Shown piece by piece: positions 27,259 to 32,582 of a stretch of 32,582 nucleotides of DNA (position 1 is its first letter; every line of letters starts with the position of its first letter). Made by a program: the position numbers and the translations under genes. This DNA comes from an uncultured bacterium. Its GTDB lineage: Bacteria > Bacteroidota > Bacteroidia > Sphingobacteriales > Sphingobacteriaceae. Under the pieces are notes generated by a model, which worked only from the letters and a program-made list of their open reading frames with translations, had not been told where the DNA came from and made no database searches. The stretch spans positions 1-32,582 of the forward strand of contig CAJBBN010000044.1 in the NCBI GenBank assembly GCA_903951325.1, in the 5' to 3' direction.

Positions 27259-30200
27259 TTAATTTGAACGAGCAGTTTTTAATCTCACTTTTAATTTATC
27301 AACTAAAATATACATTACTGGAACTAATATTAATGTCAGGAAGGTTGCAAAAATTAATCCGAAAATCATCGTCCAAGATAATGGACCCCAGAATGCAACA
27401 CTGTCACCACCGAAAAATATATGAGGATTGAAAGTGGTAAATAATTTAGCAAAGTCGATATTCAAACCAACTGCTAATGGAATCAATCCTAATGTAGTTG
27501 CGGCTGCCGTTAATAAAACGGGTGTCATACGCGTTCTACCTGCTGTTAAAATCGCATCGTAGGTAGACATGCCCTCTTCAATTTTGAGATCGGCAAACTC
27601 CACCAGCAAGATGCCATTCCTTACCACAATTCCGGCTAGGGCGACAATACCAATACCCATCATTACAACAGACATGGTCATTTTAAAAATACTGATTCCT
27701 AAAAATACACCAATAATACTGAAGAAAATTTCTGTAAGAATAATTGCTGGTTTACTAATGGAATTAAATTGAATTACTAATATCAATAAAATCAAACCAA
27801 AGGAAACCATTAAAGCAGTACCTAAAAACTTTACTGTTTCTAATTGCTCTTCTTGTTCCCCTGCCATTTTAATATTCACCCCATCTGGCACATTAAATTG
27901 ATTGATTTCGTTTTGAAGCGAAGCAACCACTTCGTTTGGCGTATAGTTTCCTAATACATTTGAAGAAAGAATAATAATTCTTTTTTGTTGTTTACGTTTA
28001 ATACCACCATAGGTATTTACGTATTTAACATCTGCAAAAGCAGCCATCGGTACTTGACGAATCATACCTCCCATGGCCATATCTCTATAGGTTACACGCA
28101 TGTTTCTCAACACATCTAAATTATTTCTTTGCTCTTTAGCAGCGCGTAAATTAATTTCATAATCTTCATTTAAATCACGGAATTTAGAAATTTCTTTACC
28201 AAATAAAGCGGTTCGCAATTCCATAGCCACTTGACCGGTTGCAATACCTTCGCGATTTGCACGCTCTCTATCAATATCAAAAATAATTTCTGGTTTATTA
28301 TTTTGAAAATCAGATTTCAACTCTTCTACACCTGGTACATTTTTATTATCTAAATAAGATTTTAAATGAGTTGCAGTTGCCATTAAAGAATCTAAATCGT
28401 CACCTGTAATTTCGATTGAAATAGGCTTTGCAGTTGGCGGACCAGCTTGTTCTTGCGATACCGAAATTTCGGTGCCGGGTATACCTTTTACTTCTTCCCT
28501 AATTTTATCTAAATAATCTTGGGTACTTACCCCATTTCTTTCGCCATAAGGCACAAAGGCAACAGATACTTTTCCTTTATTTGGATAATTACCTTGGTCT
28601 TCGTCTCTTGGATCGGTTACCCCAACAGTTACATTCGAAATAACAGAAGCAACAATTGGATTCTCTTTTCCATCTAAAGCTTTGATTACTTTTTGCTCCA
28701 CTTTTTTAATCACTTCGTTGGTAGCAGATTGATCGGTACCTACTGGTAAGCTCACATATACATATACAAAGTTTGGTTGTGAGGTTGGGAAGAACACAAA
28801 TTTAGGAGTCCTTACAGCCATCAATATAAAGGTGAATACAAATAAGCCTAAGGTACCTAACAATATTTTTCCAGGTCTTGCTAAACACCAAATTAATTTT
28901 TGTGTATACCATTCTTGAAATTTAGGCCATGAATTATTTTGAAAATCACGAATTTTCTTTTCTAAATAAAAATGGTGTAGTAAATAAAATAAACCTAAAA
29001 TCACTATTAAATTACCAAATCCAAAATTGATTAGGTAGCCTATAATAGCAGCTACACCTACATATTTTAAATTCTTTTTAACTTTATTATCAAACTCCGG
29101 TTTATGGTTTTCATCTTCGTTGTGTGGTTTCATAAAATCAACAGCAAACACTGGATTGATTATATAAGCAACCAATAAAGAAGCTAATAAAGTTATAATT
29201 AAGGTAATAGGTAAATAAAACATAAACTTACCAATTACGCCTGGCCAAAATGCTAAAGGAACAAAGGGCGCAAGTGTAGTCATCGTACCTGAAAATACAG
29301 GCAAGAATACTTCTCCTGTTGCTTGCTTTGCCGCTTGTTTGATTGGCATTTTTCCGTTACCAAAAATTCGATGGGTATTTTCAATGACCACAATCGCATC
29401 GTCTACTACGATACCTAATGCCAGTAAGAAAGAGAACAATACAATCATGTTCATGGTAAAACCAATACTTGGCATAATAATAAATGCTATGGCCATTGAT
29501 AATGGAACTGATAATGCCACAAATATGGCATTGGTTAATCCCATAAAGAACATGAGAATAATGGTAACCAATACGAAACCAATAACAATGGTATTTATTA
29601 AATCATGTAATGTTTCTCTGGTTTTAGCCGATTGATCTCCTGTTATTTTTATATCTAAACCTTTAGGAAAATCTTTCTCTTGTAATTCTGCAATGATGCC
29701 GCGGATTTGATCGGATGCTTCGATTAAGTTCTCCCCACTTCTTTTCTTTACATTTAAGGTAATTACATTTTTACCATATAACCTAGCGTAACTTTCTTGC
29801 TCTTTAAAACCGCTAACCACTTCAGCAATATCTTTTAAATAAACAGAACCACCGGTTGGTGTTTTTACAATGGTATTAGACATTTCCAAGGCATTTGGAA
29901 ATTCTTTTTTAATATTTAAGGTTCTACGAACACCATCAATATTGATGGTACCGCCCGAAGCCGAAATGTTTTCGTATCCAATTGCACGCTCAATATCGTT
30001 GAATGAAATTTGCGCGGCATTCATCTTATTCAAATCTACGTTGATTTGAACTTCTTGTTCTAATGCGCCCACAATATCAACTCCAGAAATTTGCTTAATA
30101 GATTCGATTCTATCTTTCATGATATCGGCAAAATCTTTTAATTTTTTCAAATCAAAATCACCAGATATATTCACATATAAAATAGGCATTTCTGATAAGT

Positions 30201-30618
30201 TAATATCAATTACGCTTGGATCTTCGGGTAAATTGTTTGGTAAATCAGATTTAGCTTTATCTACTGCATCTTTCACCCTTTGCTTGGCATCTTTGATGTC
30301 AATATTGGTATTAAATTCGGCGGTAATGAAAGAGTAATCTTGATAAGAATTTGAAGTAATTCTTTTTAAACCTGGCGTAGATTTTAATTGCTTTTCAATT
30401 TGTTTCGTTACCAAATTTTCCATGTTTTGTGGCGAAGTACCAGGATAGATGGTACGCACAAATATTTTTGGAATCGTAATTTCCGGAAAATTTTCTTTTG
30501 GTAAATTTTGATAAGCAGCATAGCCTATGATCGACAGGAGTACCGTGATCACATAAATAGCAGTCTTATTATTGATGGCCCAATTCGAAGGGCCAAATTC
30601 TTTTATTTTATCTTTCAT
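27259..30618 (-). CDS. Efflux RND transporter permease (AcrB/HAE1-like)
   Basis: 1119 aa. 'NLVTKQIEKQLKSTPGLKRITSNS', 'FLLALGIVVDDAIVVIENTHR', 'GIVALAGIVVRNGILLVEF', 'RMTPVLLTAAATTLGLIPLA'. Confidence 0.96.
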   Translation of the reverse strand: MKDKIKEFGPSNWAINNKTAIYVITVLLSIIGYAAYQNLPKENFPEITIPKIFVRTIYPGTSPQNMENLVTKQIEKQLKSTPGLKRITSNSYQDYSFITAEFNTNIDIKDAKQRVKDAVDKAKSDLPNNLPEDPSVIDINLSEMPILYVNISGDFDLKKLKDFADIMKDRIESIKQISGVDIVGALEQEVQINVDLNKMNAAQISFNDIERAIGYENISASGGTINIDGVRRTLNIKKEFPNALEMSNTIVKTPTGGSVYLKDIAEVVSGFKEQESYARLYGKNVITLNVKKRSGENLIEASDQIRGIIAELQEKDFPKGLDIKITGDQSAKTRETLHDLINTIVIGFVLVTIILMFFMGLTNAIFVALSVPLSMAIAFIIMPSIGFTMNMIVLFSFLLALGIVVDDAIVVIENTHRIFGNGKMPIKQAAKQATGEVFLPVFSGTMTTLAPFVPLAFWPGVIGKFMFYLPITLIITLLASLLVAYIINPVFAVDFMKPHNEDENHKPEFDNKVKKNLKYVGVAAIIGYLINFGFGNLIVILGLFYLLHHFYLEKKIRDFQNNSWPKFQEWYTQKLIWCLARPGKILLGTLGLFVFTFILMAVRTPKFVFFPTSQPNFVYVYVSLPVGTDQSATNEVIKKVEQKVIKALDGKENPIVASVISNVTVGVTDPRDEDQGNYPNKGKVSVAFVPYGERNGVSTQDYLDKIREEVKGIPGTEISVSQEQAGPPTAKPISIEITGDDLDSLMATATHLKSYLDNKNVPGVEELKSDFQNNKPEIIFDIDRERANREGIATGQVAMELRTALFGKEISKFRDLNEDYEINLRAAKEQRNNLDVLRNMRVTYRDMAMGGMIRQVPMAAFADVKYVNTYGGIKRKQQKRIIILSSNVLGNYTPNEVVASLQNEINQFNVPDGVNIKMAGEQEEQLETVKFLGTALMVSFGLILLILVIQFNSISKPAIILTEIFFSIIGVFLGISIFKMTMSVVMMGIGIVALAGIVVRNGILLVEFADLKIEEGMSTYDAILTAGRTRMTPVLLTAAATTLGLIPLAVGLNIDFAKLFTTFNPHIFFGGDSVAFWGPLSWTMIFGLIFATFLTLILVPVMYILVDKLKVRLKTARSN

Positions 30619-31736
30619 TATAATTTAATTAAATCACCCTCATTTAAATTTTGGTAACCTGTTACAATTAGCTCTTCGCCTTCTGTTAAGCCAGTTTTAA
30701 CCTCTACCGTTCCTTTATAAATTAAACCAGTTTTAATGACTCTTTTTGCAGCAACTGTTTTATCGCCATTTTTTACAGCAACCATAACATATTGACCCGC
30801 TTGGTCATTTTGAACAATATTCATTGGAATACTGAAAACATTATTTGCTTTATAGTCGATAATATTAAACATCGCAATCATGTTTGGTCTTAAATCGTTG
30901 CTGTTTCCAATTTTAACATCTATGCTAAATGTTCTACTCGAAGGATTAATCACTCTACCCACAAAAGTAACTTTGGCATCAATCATTTTATTTAAATCAG
31001 GTAAATTCACCTTTGCTTTATCACCAATTTTAATGGCTTTTAAATAACTTTCCGCTAATTCTGCAGTTACCTTTAATTGTTGCAAGTTCACAACTCTCAT
31101 GGCAGGTTTCATTGCATTGGCCATCTCTCCTACTTTAACATCTACTTGATCTACGGTACCGTTAATTGGTGATTTTATTTTAGTCAAACTCAATTGTTCA
31201 TTAGCAGTCGACATAGCGCGATCTAAAGCATCTTTATTATTTTTAGCTTGTAAAAATTGAATTTCGGTACCAATTTTTTGATCCCATAAATTCTTTTGTT
31301 TGCTATAAACAACTGTTGCCAAGTCTAAGCGATTTTGCAATTCATCAATTGATTTACGAATGATGGCATCATCTATGGTGGCTAATAATTGTCCTTTACG
31401 CACAACTGTTCCCGGCTCTACATATACATTAGTGATTGGGCCCATGGCACGTGGCAAAATATTTACATTCTGCTCCGATTCTACTTTACCTTGCACTTCT
31501 ACGTAATGTGTAAAAGTTCCTTTACTTACTTTTTGTAATTCTACAAAATGCATTTTTTTATTTTCTTCGGGATTTTCTTTGGCCAATTCTTCTTCCATCT
31601 TAAGAATTTTAGATGATAATTCGGCTTGTTGTTTTTTCAAAGAGGCCAATTCCGTTTTCTTCGAATCAGTTCCAGATTTATTACATGAAACTACTGCTAC
31701 AGCTAAAACGAAGAGGATGATGATTATTTTTTTCAT
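30618..31736 (-). CDS. Efflux RND periplasmic adaptor subunit (membrane fusion lipoprotein)
   Basis: Lipobox-like 'AVAVVSCNKSG', 'GPITNVYVEPGTVVRKGQLLATIDD', 'IKSPINGTVDQVDVKVGEM'. Confidence 0.94.
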   Translation of the reverse strand: MKKIIIILFVLAVAVVSCNKSGTDSKKTELASLKKQQAELSSKILKMEEELAKENPEENKKMHFVELQKVSKGTFTHYVEVQGKVESEQNVNILPRAMGPITNVYVEPGTVVRKGQLLATIDDAIIRKSIDELQNRLDLATVVYSKQKNLWDQKIGTEIQFLQAKNNKDALDRAMSTANEQLSLTKIKSPINGTVDQVDVKVGEMANAMKPAMRVVNLQQLKVTAELAESYLKAIKIGDKAKVNLPDLNKMIDAKVTFVGRVINPSSRTFSIDVKIGNSNDLRPNMIAMFNIIDYKANNVFSIPMNIVQNDQAGQYVMVAVKNGDKTVAAKRVIKTGLIYKGTVEVKTGLTEGEELIVTGYQNLNEGDLIKL

Positions 31737-31766
31737 ATGATTATTTGCGTATTTTTTATCTTGAGA

Positions 31767-32582
31767 TTATTTTCCGTATGTTTTATCTAATTCTACTTTT
31801 GCAATCAGTGCATTATATAATGCAGCGATATAATTGTTTTCTGCTTCTTTTAGTGCAGTTTCGGCCGATACCACTTCTAAGCTAGAACCTACACCTTGGT
31901 TGTATTTAATTTTAGCTACTCGTAACACTTCGGTAGCCAATTCCATATTTTTAGATTGGTTTTTTAATTGCCCAGCACTATTTTTGAAATTTGTTTGTGC
32001 CGATTTAGATTCTAAAGAGAGTGCGTTCTCTAAGTTTTTTAAATCATTTTTAGATTTCTCGAACACTAATTTTGCTTGATTGGTTTGATAAAACTTTTTA
32101 CCAGATCCAACCAATGGAATAGTTACACTTAAGCCAACAATAGAAGTAGGAAATAATTTATCGGTTAATTTAGCATATTCATTGTTCTGCGCATTTTTAG
32201 AAAATGTTCCAAAAGCTGCAACTGTAGGCATTCTAGAGAAGATATTACGCTTATAATCTAATTCCATTAAGCGCATTTGTGTTTTTACCAATTGATATTC
32301 TACACGGGCTTGTACATTGGCTGCTTCTAAAGGCATGGTTTCTACTGCTAACACCTCGTCTAATTTATCTGTTAAAATTAAGTCCGACTCAATGGGCATT
32401 CCCATTTGAAACTTCAATACATTAGCAGTGATTAAATAAACTCTTTCTAAATTTTCTCGCTCCGTAACAATATTATTATTGATAACCGTTAAACGATCAA
32501 CATCAATTTTTTCCGCGAAACCATTTTCGTAATAGGCTTTGGTATCGTCTAAAGTCTTTTTTAAACGCGTTACATTTGCATC
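31767..32582 (-). CDS. TolC family outer membrane efflux protein (partial; 5' end beyond the window)
   Basis: The reading frame stays open upstream of the ORF-track start (a TTG at 32417) to the window edge: DANVTRLKKTLDDTKAYYENGFAEKIDVDRLTVINNNIVTERENLERVYLITANVLKFQMGMPIES. Contains 'YNQGVGSSLEVVSAETALKEAENNYIAALYNALIAKVELDKTYGK'. Confidence 0.93.
   Translation of the reverse strand, partial: DANVTRLKKTLDDTKAYYENGFAEKIDVDRLTVINNNIVTERENLERVYLITANVLKFQMGMPIESDLILTDKLDEVLAVETMPLEAANVQARVEYQLVKTQMRLMELDYKRNIFSRMPTVAAFGTFSKNAQNNEYAKLTDKLFPTSIVGLSVTIPLVGSGKKFYQTNQAKLVFEKSKNDLKNLENALSLESKSAQTNFKNSAGQLKNQSKNMELATEVLRVAKIKYNQGVGSSLEVVSAETALKEAENNYIAALYNALIAKVELDKTYGK

Noticed and set aside
1-32582. 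Search for CRISPR arrays, IS elements, phage genes, toxin-antitoxin or defence islands, tRNA/rRNA
   Set aside because: No repeat-spacer pattern, transposase, integrase, tRNA-like fold or recognisable defence gene was seen by eye; short atypical elements could still be missed without computation.

Overview
A 32.6 kb, AT-rich, gene-dense chromosomal window from a Bacteroidota organism. The assignment rests on a T9SS-like C-terminal domain at the left edge, TAnnTTTG-type -7 promoter boxes and the overall gene content, all read by eye. There are about 27 convincing CDSs, most of them housekeeping or metabolic: a 7-heme CXXCH cytochrome/TPR protein, MltG, a 4HBT thioesterase, a YihY-family membrane protein, a 7TM-HD (PgpH-like) phosphodiesterase and an acetyl-CoA acyltransferase. 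These are followed by a peptide-utilisation neighbourhood (DPP-IV-like S9 peptidase, MFS, divergent POT and OPT peptide transporters, DUF885 HEAIPGH protein), an SRPBCC-like protein divergent from a DEAD-box helicase, and a HI0933/YhiN-like flavoprotein. Next comes an unusual mosaic operon, nuoA-nuoB-purK-purE-orf99-pdxH-nuoC-nuoD-GNAT, and finally a tripartite RND efflux operon on the minus strand whose TolC gene runs off the right edge. Four intrinsic terminators are visible. I found no tRNA, rRNA, CRISPR, IS element, phage or recognisable defence system. I do not see a clearly new biological system. The best leads are the nuo operon split by purKE-orf99-pdxH, the back-to-back face-away promoters with almost no 5' leader, and the dyad-rich spacer between the POT and OPT transporters.
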